Position numbers and translations under genes: made by a program
In this document: positions 47,852 through 58,161 of the stretch, in pieces
Layout of the letters: each line of letters begins with the position of its first letter
Position numbering within the stretch: the stretch's first letter is position 1
Source of the DNA: Nocardia africana NBRC 100379
Lineage (GTDB): Bacteria > Actinomycetota > Actinomycetes > Mycobacteriales > Mycobacteriaceae
Length of the DNA: 64,000 bases
Reading direction: 5' to 3'
NCBI RefSeq assembly: GCF_001612635.1
Contig: NZ_BDAV01000007.1
Span: 62,001-126,000, forward strand
The notes under the pieces: generated by a model
Database searches by the model: none
What the model was told of the DNA's origin: nothing
Seen by the model: the letters and a program-made list of their open reading frames with translations, nothing else

Positions 47852-48835
47852 TCACGCGTCTTCGAGCAGCTCCGCGGTGACGGCCGATTCGGTGTCGGGT
47901 ATGCCCAATTCCTTGGCGCGGCGGTCGGCCATGGACAACAGGCGGCGAATACGCCCGGCGACGGCGTCCTTGGTCATCGGCGGGTCGGCCAGCTGCCCGA
48001 GCTCTTCCAGCGAGGCCTGGCGGTGCTGCACCCGCAACCGTCCCGCGGCGGCGAGATGCTCGGGCACGTCCTCGCCGAGGATCTCGAGGGCGCGCTCCAC
48101 GCGGGCGGCGGCGGCCACGGCGGCCCGGGCCGAGCGGCGCAGGTTGGCGTCGTCGAAGTTGGCGAGACGGTTCGCGGTCGCGCGGACCTCCCGCCGCATC
48201 CGGCGTTCCTCCCAGGTCAGGCGCGTGTCCTGGGCACCCATCCGGGTCAGCAGGGCGCCGATGGCCTCACCGTCGCGCACCACGACGCGATCGGTACCGC
48301 GCACCTCACGGGCCTTGGCCGAGATGCCCATCCGGCGGGCCGCGCCGACCAGGGCCAGTGCCGCCTCGGGGCCGGGGCAGCTCACCTCGAGCGCCGAGGA
48401 ACGCCCGGGCTCGGTCAGCGAACCATGAGCCAGGAAGGCGCCGCGCCAGGCCGCTTCCGAATCGCCGATGCTGCCGCCGACGACCTGCGCGGGCAGACCG
48501 CGCACCGGGCGGCCGCGCACATCGAGCAATCCGGTCTGGCGGGCCAGCGCCTCGCCCTCTTTGGACACGCGCACGACATATCGGGAGGTCTTGCGCAGAC
48601 CACCCGCGCCCAGCACGTGCACATCCGATCCGTAGCCGTAGAGCTCGAAGATCTCGCGCCGTAGTCGCCGCGCGATCGAGCCCATATCGACCTCGGCCTC
48701 GACGATCACCCGACCGCCGACGATGTGCAGGCCACCGGCGAACCGGAGTAGGGCCGACAGTTCCGCCTTGCGTGCACTCACCTGCGAGACGGACAGACGG
48801 CTCAACTCGTCTTTCACCTCGGCTGTCATCGCCAC
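47852..48835 (-). CDS. whiA: WhiA, sporulation/cell-division regulator
   Basis: WhiA is a DNA-binding protein with a LAGLIDADG-derived N-terminal domain and a C-terminal helix-turn-helix. The 327-residue product starts [20 protein letters not shown], continues [20 protein letters not shown], and has [20 protein letters not shown] in the homing-endonuclease-like part and [31 protein letters not shown] as helix-turn-helix. The GTG at 48835 matches the conserved MAMT start; an ATG two codons later overlaps the yvcK stop. It follows uvrC-rapZ-yvcK as in M. tuberculosis (Rv1423). Confidence 0.96.
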   Translation of the reverse strand: MAMTAEVKDELSRLSVSQVSARKAELSALLRFAGGLHIVGGRVIVEAEVDMGSIARRLRREIFELYGYGSDVHVLGAGGLRKTSRYVVRVSKEGEALARQTGLLDVRGRPVRGLPAQVVGGSIGDSEAAWRGAFLAHGSLTEPGRSSALEVSCPGPEAALALVGAARRMGISAKAREVRGTDRVVVRDGEAIGALLTRMGAQDTRLTWEERRMRREVRATANRLANFDDANLRRSARAAVAAAARVERALEILGEDVPEHLAAAGRLRVQHRQASLEELGQLADPPMTKDAVAGRIRRLLSMADRRAKELGIPDTESAVTAELLEDA

Positions 48836-49914
48836 GAGACCCGCTCCTTTCCACCCAACACGGACCGCACCTGCTGGACCGGATGCCGTCCTTCGACTCG
48901 AAGCCCTGCCAATTCCGGCCGAGGTTGGCGGATCACCTGATCCAGTGCGGCGGCTAACTTTCCAGGGTGGTGCCGGTCCGTCCCCGCCTCGGCGACATCA
49001 GCGAAGGTTACTCGCGCACGCAGCTGTTCGGCAGCTCTTGCCACATGTTCGCGCTCCCTACCCTCGGGTACGGAGCCGGAGTCCACCAGCACATGGTCGA
49101 CAGCGAAATCCGGTGCGTGCTGGGACAATACATGCAGATGCCGTTCGGCGGAGAATCCCGCGGTCTCTCCGGGCTCCGCCGCCAGGTTCAGGACCAGCAC
49201 TTTCACCGCGCGAGTGTGCATCAGCGCCTCCCGCAGATCCGGCACGAGCATGTGCGGAATGACGCTGGTGAACCATGATCCGGGGCCCAGCACCACCACG
49301 TCGGCGTGCTCGATCGCCGAGGTGGCCTCGGGGCTGGCCGGCGGGTCGGACGGGATCAGCCGGACCCGGCGCACCTTGCCCGGCGTGGTGGCCACCGCGA
49401 CCTGGCCGCGGATACACCGGCTGACCCGCGGGTCGGCCTCGAGGCCCGAGACGTCGGCTTCGATGGTCAGCGCGGTCGGCGACATCGGCAGCACCCGGCC
49501 GACGCAGCGCAGGATCGAGGCCATCTCGTCGAGCGCCGCCACCGGATCGCCGAGCACCTCGGCCAGCCCGGCCAGCACGAGGTTGCCGACCGAATGCCCG
49601 GCCAGCGCACCGGTGCCGCCGAAGCGATGTTGCGCCGTACGCGCCCAGACCCCGTCGGGATCCTCGGCCAGCGCCGCCAGCGCCATGCGCAGATCACCCG
49701 GCGGCAGCATGCCCAGCTCGGCACGCAGCCGCCCGGACGATCCCCCGTCGTCGGCGACGGTGACGACCGCGGTGATGCGCTCGGTGAGCCGGCGGGCGGC
49801 GGTCAGGGTGGCGTAGAGACCGTGCCCGCCGCCCAGGGCGACCAGTGTGGTGTCGGCCGAATCGCCGGATATTCCCGATGCGGAGGTGTCGTCGCTATGG
49901 TCCGCGTCGCTCAT
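48826..49914 (-). CDS. yvcK: YvcK/CofD-like gluconeogenesis factor
   Basis: This 362-residue CofD-like protein has [55 protein letters not shown] and the [20 protein letters not shown] loop. YvcK homologues bind UDP-sugars and link growth on gluconeogenic carbon with cell-wall synthesis and cell shape (CuvA in mycobacteria). The ATG overlaps the rapZ stop and its own stop overlaps whiA, giving a tightly coupled set. Confidence 0.95.
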   Translation of the reverse strand: MSDADHSDDTSASGISGDSADTTLVALGGGHGLYATLTAARRLTERITAVVTVADDGGSSGRLRAELGMLPPGDLRMALAALAEDPDGVWARTAQHRFGGTGALAGHSVGNLVLAGLAEVLGDPVAALDEMASILRCVGRVLPMSPTALTIEADVSGLEADPRVSRCIRGQVAVATTPGKVRRVRLIPSDPPASPEATSAIEHADVVVLGPGSWFTSVIPHMLVPDLREALMHTRAVKVLVLNLAAEPGETAGFSAERHLHVLSQHAPDFAVDHVLVDSGSVPEGREREHVARAAEQLRARVTFADVAEAGTDRHHPGKLAAALDQVIRQPRPELAGLRVEGRHPVQQVRSVLGGKERVSWR

Positions 49915-50852
49915 TCGCGCCCCAGATCCCGGTGGACGACGCGGACGACATCGGTCGAGGCACTGTCGGGCCGGCCCAGCAGTTCACCCAGCTCCTCGGC
50001 GATCGCCACGCTGCGGTGCTTACCACCGGTACACCCCACTGCCACGGTCATATATCGCTTACCCTCCTGGCGGTAGCCGCTGGTGGTCAGGTCGACCAGA
50101 TGGCGGCAGGTCTTCACATAGTCGTCGGCGCCGGGCCGTGACAATACGTACTCGCTGACCACGGCATCCTGCCCGGTATGTTCCCGCAATTCCGGAATCC
50201 AATGGGGATTCGGCAGAAATCGGACGTCGAAAACCATGTCCGCATCCAGCGGAACACCGTATTTGAATCCGAACGATTGGATCGTCACCTGCAGGGCCGC
50301 GGGTGCGCCGCCGCCGTAGGCCTCCTCCAATTTGCGGTGCAACTGGTGGACCGACAGGGCGGTCGTGTCGATGACCAGATCGGCGGCGGTCTTGACCTTC
50401 GACAGAGCCCGGCGTTCCGCGGCGATGCCGGCGGAGAGGGTCCCGTCGGCGCTCTCGCTCTGCAGCGGGTGGCGGCGGCGAGCGAAGCCGAAGCGCCGGA
50501 TCAGCACATCGTCGGAGGCCTCGAGAAACAACAGGCGCGTGCCGACCCCGTTGGCCCGCAGCTGATCGGTCACCCCGGACAGGTCGCCGGTGAAGAAGCG
50601 GCTGCGCACGTCCATGACCAGCGCGAGTTTGGTGATCGGCGGATCGGCGGCGGCGCCGAGTTCGATCAGCCGCCCGATCAGTTCCGGCGGCAGATTGTCC
50701 GCGACGTACCAGCCGAGGTCTTCGAGGACTCGGGCCGCGGTGCCGCGCCCGGCGCCGGACAGGCCGGTGACGATGACGACCTCGACCGGATGCGCATCGG
50801 GCCGCGGCCGGATGCCGGTACTCGCGTTGGGATTCGATTCGACGCTCGTCAT
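49911..50852 (-). CDS. rapZ: RapZ, nucleotide-binding regulatory protein
   Basis: The 313-residue protein has Walker A-like GLSGAGRGTAARVLEDLGWY (about residue 30), VADNLPPELIGRLIEL, LVMDVRSRFF and the C-terminal VAVGCTGGKHRSVAIAEEL block of the RapZ/YvcJ family. In E. coli RapZ steers small-RNA decay; in actinobacteria its target is not known. The third residue of the P-loop is G-R-G-T where many have G-R-S-T, a mild variant. It overlaps yvcK by four bases and lies 104 bases after uvrC. Confidence 0.95.
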   Translation of the reverse strand: MTSVESNPNASTGIRPRPDAHPVEVVIVTGLSGAGRGTAARVLEDLGWYVADNLPPELIGRLIELGAAADPPITKLALVMDVRSRFFTGDLSGVTDQLRANGVGTRLLFLEASDDVLIRRFGFARRRHPLQSESADGTLSAGIAAERRALSKVKTAADLVIDTTALSVHQLHRKLEEAYGGGAPAALQVTIQSFGFKYGVPLDADMVFDVRFLPNPHWIPELREHTGQDAVVSEYVLSRPGADDYVKTCRHLVDLTTSGYRQEGKRYMTVAVGCTGGKHRSVAIAEELGELLGRPDSASTDVVRVVHRDLGRE

Positions 50853-50956
50853 GTCCTATCGGGTTCCGTCCGTGGCTGCCATTCGATCATCCTGCCCGCC
50901 CCCACCGGCCGGGGCCGGACGCGCACCGCCGGCGAAACCGAGCCGTGACCGAGACG

Positions 50957-53077
50957 TCATTCGGAGTTGAGGGCCGCGAGCACGGCCTTGGCCGTCGCCA
51001 CCCCGATGCCGGGCACCTCCGTGATTTCCTCCACCGTAGCCTGCTTGAGTTTGGCGACCGAGCCGAAGTGGGTCACCAGTGCGGTGCGGCGCGCCTCGCC
51101 CAGCCCCCGCACCGAATCCAGGGCCGAAGCGGTCATCCGGCGCGACCGTTTACTGCGATGGAAGGTGATGGCGAATCGGTGCGCCTCGTCGCGCACGCGC
51201 TGCAGCAGGAACAGCGATTCGCTGGTGCGCGGCATGATCACCGGGTCGGACTCGCCCGGCACCCACACCTCCTCCAGGCGCTTGGCCAGCCCGATCACCG
51301 CGACGTCGGTGATGCCGAGTTCGTCGAGCACCTCGGCCGCGGCCGCCACCTGCGGGGCACCGCCGTCGACGACGTACAGGTTCGGCGGATAGGAGAATTT
51401 GCGCGGTCGCCCGGTGGCCGGATCGATACCGGGCGGCAGATCGGCGGGCTCGGCCGCGGCGGTGGCGATCGCCGTGGCCGCGGCCTGCGGCTGGGCGGCA
51501 CCCGTTCCGCCCGCGTGCTCCGCCGCACCGGCCTCCGCCTTCGCGGCCGCACTCATCTCGTCCAGTTCCTTGCGCAACCGATAGAACCGGCGCCGGGTGA
51601 CCTCGGCGATACTGGCCACATCGTCGGAGCGGCCCTCGCCCGCGGCCTCCTTGATCGTGTAGTGCCGGTATTCCGATTTGCGCGGCAGCCCGTCCTCGAA
51701 CACCACCAGGGAGGCCACGACATCGGTGCCCTGCACGTGACTGATGTCGACACATTCGATGCGCAGCGGAGCGCTGTCCAGATCGAGGGCGTCCTGAATG
51801 CCTTGCAGCGCGGCCGATCTCGCGGTCAGATCGCCGGCGCGCTTGAGTTTGTGCTGGGCCAGCGCCTCCTGCGCATTACGCTGCACGGTCTCCATCAGCG
51901 CCTTCTTGTCACCGCGCTGCGGCACCCGCAGCGCCACGGCCGAGCCGCGCAACCCGGACAGCCAGCCCTGCACCTGCTCCGGATCACCGGGCAGTTCCGG
52001 TACCAGCACCTCGCGCGGGACCGCGGTGGCGGGGGTTTCGGTATCGGTGTGCTCGGCGAAGGCGGCCTGTTCGCCGTAGAACTGGGTGACGAACTGTTCC
52101 ACCAGGGCGGCCAGTTCACTCGGCCCCTGGGCGCCCTCGTCGATCGGCGCGGCCCCCGCGGCGTCTTCGGTACCGGCCCAGTTCAGATCGACGGCGTCGC
52201 CCGATTTGTCGACGACCCAGCCGCGCTGGCCGCGCACCCGTCCGTCGCGCACGTGGAAGATCTGCACCGCGACCTCGAGTTCGTCGGCGGCGAAGGCGAT
52301 GACGTCGGCGTCGGTGCCGGTGCCCAGCACGACCGCCTGCTTCTCCAGTGCCCGTTTGAGCGCGGCGACGTCGTCGCGCAGCCGTGCGGCGGTCTCGAAG
52401 TCCAGATCCGCTGCGGCGGACTGCATCCGGCGTTCCAGCTCGCGCACCATGCGATCGGTGCGGCCGGACAGGAAGTCGCAGAAGTCCTCGGCGATGCGGC
52501 GGTGCTCGTCGGCGTCGACCCGGCCGATACAGGGGGCCGAACATTTGTCGATGTACCCGAGCAGGCACGGACGCCCGATCTGCCTGTGGCGCTTGAACAC
52601 TCCGGCCGAGCACGTCCGCACGGGAAACACCCGCAACAGCAGATCCACCGTCTCGCGAATGGCCCAGGCGTGGGCGTACGGCCCGAAATACCGCACGCCC
52701 TTCTTGCGAGCTCCCCGGTAGACGAACACCCGCGGATATTCCTCGTTCATACTCACCGCGAGCATGGGGTAGGTCTTGTCGTCGCGGTAGCGCACGTTGA
52801 AGCGCGGATCGAATTCCTTGATCCAGTTGTACTCCAGCTGCAACGCCTCGACCTCGGTCGAAACCACCGTCCACTCGACGCTCGCGGCGGTGGTCACCAT
52901 CTGCCGGGTACGCGGATGCAGCGAGGACACATCGGCGAAGTAGGAATTCAAGCGGCTGCGCAGACTCTTGGCCTTGCCGACATAGATCACCTGCCCGTAG
53001 GAATCCCGGAATTTGTAGACGCCGGGTTCGACGGGAATGGTGCCCGGTGCGGGCCGATAGGTCGCGGGATCTGCCAC
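50957..53077 (-). CDS. uvrC: UvrC, excinuclease ABC subunit C
   Basis: UvrC makes both incisions in nucleotide excision repair. The 706-residue protein has the N-terminal GIY-YIG domain ([20 protein letters not shown]), the cysteine-rich [20 protein letters not shown] region, a UVR domain ([20 protein letters not shown]), the RNase H-like 3' nuclease domain ([40 protein letters not shown]) and C-terminal helix-hairpin-helix motifs ([20 protein letters not shown]). An alanine-rich insertion of about 45 residues ([15 protein letters not shown] and on) interrupts the nuclease domain. Confidence 0.97.
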   Translation of the reverse strand: MADPATYRPAPGTIPVEPGVYKFRDSYGQVIYVGKAKSLRSRLNSYFADVSSLHPRTRQMVTTAASVEWTVVSTEVEALQLEYNWIKEFDPRFNVRYRDDKTYPMLAVSMNEEYPRVFVYRGARKKGVRYFGPYAHAWAIRETVDLLLRVFPVRTCSAGVFKRHRQIGRPCLLGYIDKCSAPCIGRVDADEHRRIAEDFCDFLSGRTDRMVRELERRMQSAAADLDFETAARLRDDVAALKRALEKQAVVLGTGTDADVIAFAADELEVAVQIFHVRDGRVRGQRGWVVDKSGDAVDLNWAGTEDAAGAAPIDEGAQGPSELAALVEQFVTQFYGEQAAFAEHTDTETPATAVPREVLVPELPGDPEQVQGWLSGLRGSAVALRVPQRGDKKALMETVQRNAQEALAQHKLKRAGDLTARSAALQGIQDALDLDSAPLRIECVDISHVQGTDVVASLVVFEDGLPRKSEYRHYTIKEAAGEGRSDDVASIAEVTRRRFYRLRKELDEMSAAAKAEAGAAEHAGGTGAAQPQAAATAIATAAAEPADLPPGIDPATGRPRKFSYPPNLYVVDGGAPQVAAAAEVLDELGITDVAVIGLAKRLEEVWVPGESDPVIMPRTSESLFLLQRVRDEAHRFAITFHRSKRSRRMTASALDSVRGLGEARRTALVTHFGSVAKLKQATVEEITEVPGIGVATAKAVLAALNSE

Positions 53078-53130
53078 GCAACCAGGTTAACGACCGGCAC
53101 CGACAGCGGATGACGCGCGGCACGCGGTGG

Positions 53131-53985
53131 TCATCGGTGCATCCGGTGGGCTCCGGCGATGATCGCGTCGCAGAGTGCCTGCTCGGGTTCGGAGAGCCGG
53201 CTGTGCCGGCGCAGCAGGACGAACTCCAGCTCGCCCAGTTCCGGCAGCTTCTCGTCGTCGACCGCGAAAAGTCCTGGCGGAAGCAGGGTTTCGGCGTGCG
53301 CCACGACACCCAGACCGGCCAGCACCGCGGCCCGCAAACCGAGCTGACTGTCGCTGACGCACGCGATCCGCCAGGTCCGGCCCTCCCGCTCGAGTGCGCG
53401 CAGTGCCACGTGCCGGGTCAGGCTCGGCGGCGGATAGGTCACCACGGGCACCGGATCGACGATGTCGCCGATGCCCGAGCGCCCGGCCCACACCAGCCGG
53501 TCGCGCCACAGCAGTTCCCCGTGCCGCTCGCCCGGCAGCCGCTTGGCCACCATCAGGTCCAGCTCGCCCGCCGCCATTCTGGTCTTCAGGTTCTCGCTGA
53601 GCCCGACGATCAGTTCCAGATCCACACCCGGATGCGAACGCTGGAATTCCAGCAGGACATCGGGCAGTTCACGAGCGACCAGGTCGTCGGAGGCGCCCAG
53701 CCGGATCAATCCCGTGAGCCGGGAATCGGAGAAGTAGCGGTCGGCCTGGGCCTGCGCGTCGAGGATGGTGCGCGCGAAGCCGACCATCGCGGCCCCGTCG
53801 GCGGTCAGCGCGAGATTGCGGGTGTCGCGGCGGATCAGTTCCCGTCCCGCGGCCTGCTCCAGTCGGGCGATATGCCCGCTGACCGTGGACTGGCGCAGGC
53901 CGAGGATGCGGCCCGCCGCGGTGAACCCGCCGGCGCGTTCGACCGCCAGGAAGGTGCGCAGCAGTTCCGGATCGAACACACCCAT
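53131..53985 (-). CDS. LysR-family transcriptional regulator
   Basis: The 284-residue regulator starts MGVFDPELLRTFLAVERAGG, with the helix-turn-helix FTAAGRILGLRQSTVSGHIA and RLEQAAGRELIRRDTRN, followed by an effector domain (GLIRLGASDDLVARELPDVL). GTG 53988 and ATG 53985 are adjacent start candidates. It is divergent from a bile-acid-type symporter across 71 bases, the classical LysR-target layout, and probably controls it. The inducer is unknown. Confidence 0.92.
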   Translation of the reverse strand: MGVFDPELLRTFLAVERAGGFTAAGRILGLRQSTVSGHIARLEQAAGRELIRRDTRNLALTADGAAMVGFARTILDAQAQADRYFSDSRLTGLIRLGASDDLVARELPDVLLEFQRSHPGVDLELIVGLSENLKTRMAAGELDLMVAKRLPGERHGELLWRDRLVWAGRSGIGDIVDPVPVVTYPPPSLTRHVALRALEREGRTWRIACVSDSQLGLRAAVLAGLGVVAHAETLLPPGLFAVDDEKLPELGELEFVLLRRHSRLSEPEQALCDAIIAGAHRMHR

Positions 53986-54056
53986 CACGTTACTCGTTCA
54001 TAGATATCGCTTCCATCGGCTTTGGCGATCAGTGGGCTGCACCGTACCGTGGCGAG

Positions 54057-55097
54057 GTGACGTTGCTGGCCAAACTCCGAATCGACGGCTTCCTGCTGGG
54101 CTTGTTCGCGGCGATGGCGATCGGCCTGGTCCTGCCCGCCCGCGGCGGAGCGGCGGACGTTCTCGGGTGGGTCACCAAGGTAGCGATCGCGGTGCTGTTC
54201 CTGCTCTACGGCACCCGGCTCGAACCCCGCGAGGCGCTGGCCGGCCTGCGGCACTGGCGGCTGCACTCGACGGTGCTGGCCGCGACCTATGTCCTGTTCC
54301 CACTGCTCGGCCTGGCGATGCGGTTGCTGGTCCCCTCGGTGCTCAGCGACGAGCTCTACACCGGAATGCTCTATCTGTGTCTGCTGCCCTCGACGGTGCA
54401 GTCCTCGATCGCTTTCACCGCCATCGCGCGCGGCAACGTCGCGGCCGCGGTGGTCAGCGCCTCGGTGTCGAACCTGCTGGGCGTGTTCCTGACGCCGCTG
54501 CTGGTGATGCTGCTGATGCAGACCACCGGTGACGCCACCGTCTCACCGATGTCGATCGTGGAGATCGTGGTGCAGTTGCTGCTGCCGTTCATCGCCGGTC
54601 AGCTGCTGCGGCCGAAGCTGCACCGGATATTGGCGCACACCACCCTCACCAAGATCGTCGATCGCGGTTCGGTGTATCTCGTGGTGTACGCCGCCTTCAG
54701 CGCGGGCATGGTCGAACATGTCTGGCAGGGACTGGCCGTGGGTCGCCTGCTGGCGGTCGCTGGGGTGGCGATCGTCCTGCTGGCGGTGGTGCTCGGCGTG
54801 ACGGCGGGGGTGGCCCGGCTGTTCGGATTCGACCGGGCCGATCGCATCGTGGTGATCTTCTGCGGGTCCAAGAAGAGTCTGGCCACCGGCCTGCCGATGG
54901 CGACGGTGCTGTTCGCAGGACATCCGGTGGGCCTGATCGTGTTGCCGCTCATGATCTTCCACCAGATTCAGCTGATCACCTGCGCCGCGCTGGCCGGGCG
55001 GTGGGGTCGCGCCGCGGACGAGGCCGAGGCGGCCCGGACAGCGGCCACATCCCCCGACGCGGCGGTCCCGGGTATCACCCCGGCTCCGCGACGCTGA
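54057..55097 (+). CDS. Bile acid:sodium symporter-family transporter (SBF-like, YfeH type)
   Basis: This 346-residue protein has about ten helices and the SBF-like landmarks LRIDGFLLGLFAAMAIGLVL, VAIAVLFLLYGTRLEPREAL, LYLCLLPSTVQSSIAFTAIA (the crossover region) and FCGSKKSLATGLPMATVLF. It probably moves an organic anion with sodium. The GTG at 54057 has TACCGT (54045-54050) six bases upstream and no Shine-Dalgarno. Its 3' end overlaps the convergent YcaQ-like gene by 23 bases. Confidence 0.9.
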   Translation: MTLLAKLRIDGFLLGLFAAMAIGLVLPARGGAADVLGWVTKVAIAVLFLLYGTRLEPREALAGLRHWRLHSTVLAATYVLFPLLGLAMRLLVPSVLSDELYTGMLYLCLLPSTVQSSIAFTAIARGNVAAAVVSASVSNLLGVFLTPLLVMLLMQTTGDATVSPMSIVEIVVQLLLPFIAGQLLRPKLHRILAHTTLTKIVDRGSVYLVVYAAFSAGMVEHVWQGLAVGRLLAVAGVAIVLLAVVLGVTAGVARLFGFDRADRIVVIFCGSKKSLATGLPMATVLFAGHPVGLIVLPLMIFHQIQLITCAALAGRWGRAADEAEAARTAATSPDAAVPGITPAPRR

Positions 55098-56364
55098 CGC
55101 CCGCCGGCACCGAAAGCCGTTCGCGGGCAGCCACTTCCACGGCCAGCGCCGCCGCCAGACCGCCGCGTTCGCCGACCACTACGGTCTCGAGCTCGAGCCA
55201 CCCGGCCATCGCCTCCAGCTGCCGGGCCAGCTCGTGAACGATGCGCGCCGGGCGCCGGCCCGGTTCGGCGAACGCCCCGAGCACGTGCAGCCGGCCGGTG
55301 GCACGGTCCGCACGCAGGTCCACCCGGGCGACCAGTTCACCGTCGAGCAGGAACGGGAAGACGTAATAGCCGTGCACACGTTTGTGTTCCGGGGTGTAGA
55401 TCTCGATCCGGTAGTGGAAATCGAAGAGCCGCTCGGTTCGCGAACGGAAGAAGATCAGCGGGTCGAACGGACACAGCAGCGCGGCGCCGCCGACCCGCCG
55501 CGGGATACGCGCCCCGGTACGCAGATAGGCCGGCTTGTCCCAGCCGTCCACCCGTACCGGCTCGAGTTCACCCGCATCGACCAGCTCGGCCAGCGCCGGT
55601 TCGCACTGCCGCCGATGTAGCCGGTAGTAATCGCGCAGATCGGTTTCGGTGGCCACACCCAACGCGTCGGCGGCCCGCAGGACGAGTTCGCGCACCGCAT
55701 CCGATTCGTCGACCCGGCGGCTCACGACCTCCGCCGGCAGCACCCGCTCGGTGAGGTCGTAGTGGCGCTGGAAGCCGACCCGTTTGTCGACCGAGAGTTC
55801 CCCGGTGGCGAACAACATCTCGCACACCACCTTGGTATCGCTGTGGTTCCAGCCCCAATGATCCTTGCGCCGCGGCCGATTCAGCTCGAGGTGCCGTTCC
55901 ACCTCGGCCGCGGTGCACGCCCCGACCTCGTCGATCACGCCGAGCACCCGATCGGGCAGGTCGGGATTGTCGTCGAGCACCCGGCGGGCCCCGCCCCAGC
56001 GGCCGTGCGCGTAGCCGGCCATCCGCCACCGCAACAACGGCCAATCCTCCACCGGAATCAGCGCCGCCTCGTGCGCCCAGTACTCCACGAGCCGGCGCGG
56101 CCGCCGCGCGCTGTGACCCCACGTCGCCTCGTCGAGCAGGGTGCGGTCGTAGGCGCCGATCCGGGCGAACACCGGCGCGTAGTGCGCCCGCACCACCGCC
56201 GCGACCGAATCCAGTTGCAGCAGTTTGGTGTTGCGGAGGACGCCGAGGACAGCGCGGCGGCTCGACGCGCCGCCCGACCCGTCGGCCCGGTCGCGGGCGG
56301 CGGTGGCGAATCCCTGGGCGGCGAGTGCGGCCCGGCGGGCCGCGGCGGAGGTGATGGTGCGCAC
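55075..56364 (-). CDS. YcaQ-type winged-helix DNA-binding protein (DNA glycosylase family)
   Basis: The protein belongs to the HTH_42/YcaQ (AlkX) family, whose E. coli member unhooks DNA interstrand crosslinks. The 429 residues include LGVLRNTKLLQLDSVAAVVR, AHYAPVFARIGAYDRTLLDE, the Q-x-D/E-like region with VEYWAHEAALIPVEDWPLL and C-terminal LLCPFDPLIFFRSRTERLFD, all family blocks. The GTG at 56364 is preferred to the ORF start at 56442: the extension would run over a KstR-type site, and CAGATT lies six bases before the GTG. Activity on crosslinks is inferred from family. Confidence 0.85.
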   Translation of the reverse strand: MRTITSAAARRAALAAQGFATAARDRADGSGGASSRRAVLGVLRNTKLLQLDSVAAVVRAHYAPVFARIGAYDRTLLDEATWGHSARRPRRLVEYWAHEAALIPVEDWPLLRWRMAGYAHGRWGGARRVLDDNPDLPDRVLGVIDEVGACTAAEVERHLELNRPRRKDHWGWNHSDTKVVCEMLFATGELSVDKRVGFQRHYDLTERVLPAEVVSRRVDESDAVRELVLRAADALGVATETDLRDYYRLHRRQCEPALAELVDAGELEPVRVDGWDKPAYLRTGARIPRRVGGAALLCPFDPLIFFRSRTERLFDFHYRIEIYTPEHKRVHGYYVFPFLLDGELVARVDLRADRATGRLHVLGAFAEPGRRPARIVHELARQLEAMAGWLELETVVVGERGGLAAALAVEVAARERLSVPAGVSVAEPG

Positions 56365-56434
56365 GCACCGAATCTGCCACGCCCCACCGACAGATATGCC
56401 GGAGCCGGGCTCGCGACGGATCGAATCTGCTACC

Positions 56435-56448
56435 TTGAACACGTTCGA
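56435..56448. promoter_or_regulatory. KstR-type operator TTGAACACGTTCGA
   Basis: All fixed positions of the KstR consensus TNNAACNNGTTNNA match. It lies 43-56 bases before the GTG of the KstD-like flavoprotein gene. Confidence 0.55.
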
Positions 56449-56462
56449 TACACGAATGTATC
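56447..56462. promoter_or_regulatory. Dyad GATACA-CGAA-TGTATC
   Basis: Six-base perfect arms overlap the end of the KstR-type site by two bases, about 30 bases before the flavoprotein start. The form suits a second TetR-family regulator. Confidence 0.5.
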
Positions 56463-56490
56463 CAAATCGCCCGAACGCGGAGGAGTGCCC

Positions 56491-58161
56491 GTGGCACCGT
56501 CACAACAGCCGGATGTCATCGTCGTCGGAGCCGGGCTGGCCGGATTGGTGGCCACCTACGAGCTGACTCGCGCCGGACGGCGGGTGCTCGTACTCGACCA
56601 GGAGAATCGCAGCAACCTCGGCGGGCAGGCATTCTGGTCGCTGGGCGGATTGTTCCTCGTCGACACCCCCGAACAGCGGCGCCTCGGGATCAAGGACTCT
56701 TTCACCCTGGCCTGGCAGGACTGGCTGGGTTCGGCGGGATTCGATCGCGACGACGAGGATCACTGGGCTCGCCAATGGGCGCGCGCCTACGTCGAGTTCG
56801 CGGCCGGGGAGAAACGCCGGTACCTGCACGATCTGGGTTTGCGCGTCACTCCCCTGGTCGGCTGGGCCGAACGCGGCGGCGCCACCGCCGACGGGCACGG
56901 CAATTCGGTGCCGCGCTTCCATCTCACCTGGGGCACCGGTCCGGAGGTGGTGCGCGTCTTCCTGGAACCGGTACTGGCCGCCGAGCAACGCGGACTGGTC
57001 GAATTCGCCTTCCGGCACCGCGTCGACGATCTGATCGTGGAAGGCGACGCGGTGGTCGGCGTGCGAGGCAGCGTCCTGGAACCGAGCGAACTGGATCGCG
57101 GCATGGCCTCCTCACGAACGACGGTGGGCGAGTTCGAATTCCGCGCACCGGCGGTGCTGGTGTCCTCCGGCGGCATCGGCCACAACCACGAACTGATCCG
57201 CAAGAACTGGCCCACCGAACGGCTCGGCCCCTGCCCGCAGACCATGATCTCCGGCGTACCCGCCCATGTCGACGGCCGCATGCTCGCGATCTCCGAATCG
57301 GCCGGTGGGCGGATCGTGAACCGCGACCGGATGTGGCATTACACCGAGGGCATTCACAACTGGAATCCGATCTGGCCCGATCACGCCATCCGGATCATTC
57401 CGGGACCGTCGTCGCTGTGGTTCGACGCGAACGGAAAGCGTTTGCCCGCACCGTGTTTCCCCGGTTTCGACACCAATGCCACGATGAAGGCGATCCTGGA
57501 CACCGGCTACGACTACTCGTGGTTCGTGCTCACCCAGTCGATCATCGAGAAGGAGTTCGCGCTCTCGGGCTCCGAGCAGAATCCCGACATCACCGGCAAG
57601 GACCTCAAACTCACGCTGAAGAGCCGCGCCGCCAAGGGCGCTCCCGGCCCGGTGGAGGCGTTCAAGCGGCACGGCGTGGACTTCGTCGTCGCCGACACCC
57701 TGCCGGAACTCGTGCGCGGCATGAACGAGATCGCACGCGGGCCGCAATTGGATGTCGCCGTGCTGGAACATCAGATCGTCGCCCGCGACCGCGAACTGGA
57801 CAACAAATACAGCAAGGATGCGCAGCTGATGGCGATCGCCAACGCGCGACGCTCACTCGGCGACAAACTGGGCCGGGTCGCGGCACCGCATCGCATTCTC
57901 GATCCCGCGCACGGTCCGCTGATCGCGGTACGCCTCAACGTGCTGACCCGCAAGACGCTGGGCGGCCTGCAGACCAACCTCGACTCGCAGGTGATCCGCT
58001 CCGACGGCTCCCCCTTCCCCGGCCTGTACGCCGCGGGCGAGGTCGCCGGCTTCGGCGGAGGCGGCGTCCACGGCTACAACGCGCTGGAAGGCACCTTCCT
58101 CGGCGGGTGCATCTTCTCCGGGCGCGCCGCCGGGCTCGCGATGGCCCGGCTGCCGCGTTAG
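56491..58161 (+). CDS. FAD-dependent dehydrogenase, KstD-like (FAD_binding_2 family)
   Basis: The 556-residue flavoprotein has the dinucleotide motif VIVVGAGLAGLVATYELTRA (residues 8-27), SNLGGQAFWSLGGLF, GGIGHNHELIRKNWP and the C-terminal GLYAAGEVAGFGGGGVHGYN, ALEGTFLGGCIFSGRAAG. This is the family of 3-ketosteroid delta-1-dehydrogenases and fumarate reductase flavoproteins, here closest to the actinobacterial Rv0785-like branch, whose substrate is unsettled. The GTG start has AGGAG six bases upstream. Two dyads in its promoter, one of KstR type, suggest induction in steroid or sterol-like catabolism. Confidence 0.88.
   Translation: MAPSQQPDVIVVGAGLAGLVATYELTRAGRRVLVLDQENRSNLGGQAFWSLGGLFLVDTPEQRRLGIKDSFTLAWQDWLGSAGFDRDDEDHWARQWARAYVEFAAGEKRRYLHDLGLRVTPLVGWAERGGATADGHGNSVPRFHLTWGTGPEVVRVFLEPVLAAEQRGLVEFAFRHRVDDLIVEGDAVVGVRGSVLEPSELDRGMASSRTTVGEFEFRAPAVLVSSGGIGHNHELIRKNWPTERLGPCPQTMISGVPAHVDGRMLAISESAGGRIVNRDRMWHYTEGIHNWNPIWPDHAIRIIPGPSSLWFDANGKRLPAPCFPGFDTNATMKAILDTGYDYSWFVLTQSIIEKEFALSGSEQNPDITGKDLKLTLKSRAAKGAPGPVEAFKRHGVDFVVADTLPELVRGMNEIARGPQLDVAVLEHQIVARDRELDNKYSKDAQLMAIANARRSLGDKLGRVAAPHRILDPAHGPLIAVRLNVLTRKTLGGLQTNLDSQVIRSDGSPFPGLYAAGEVAGFGGGGVHGYNALEGTFLGGCIFSGRAAGLAMARLPR

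Noticed and set aside
50945-53113. 722-codon ORF opposite uvrC
   Set aside because: Mirror frame of a canonical UvrC; no independent evidence.
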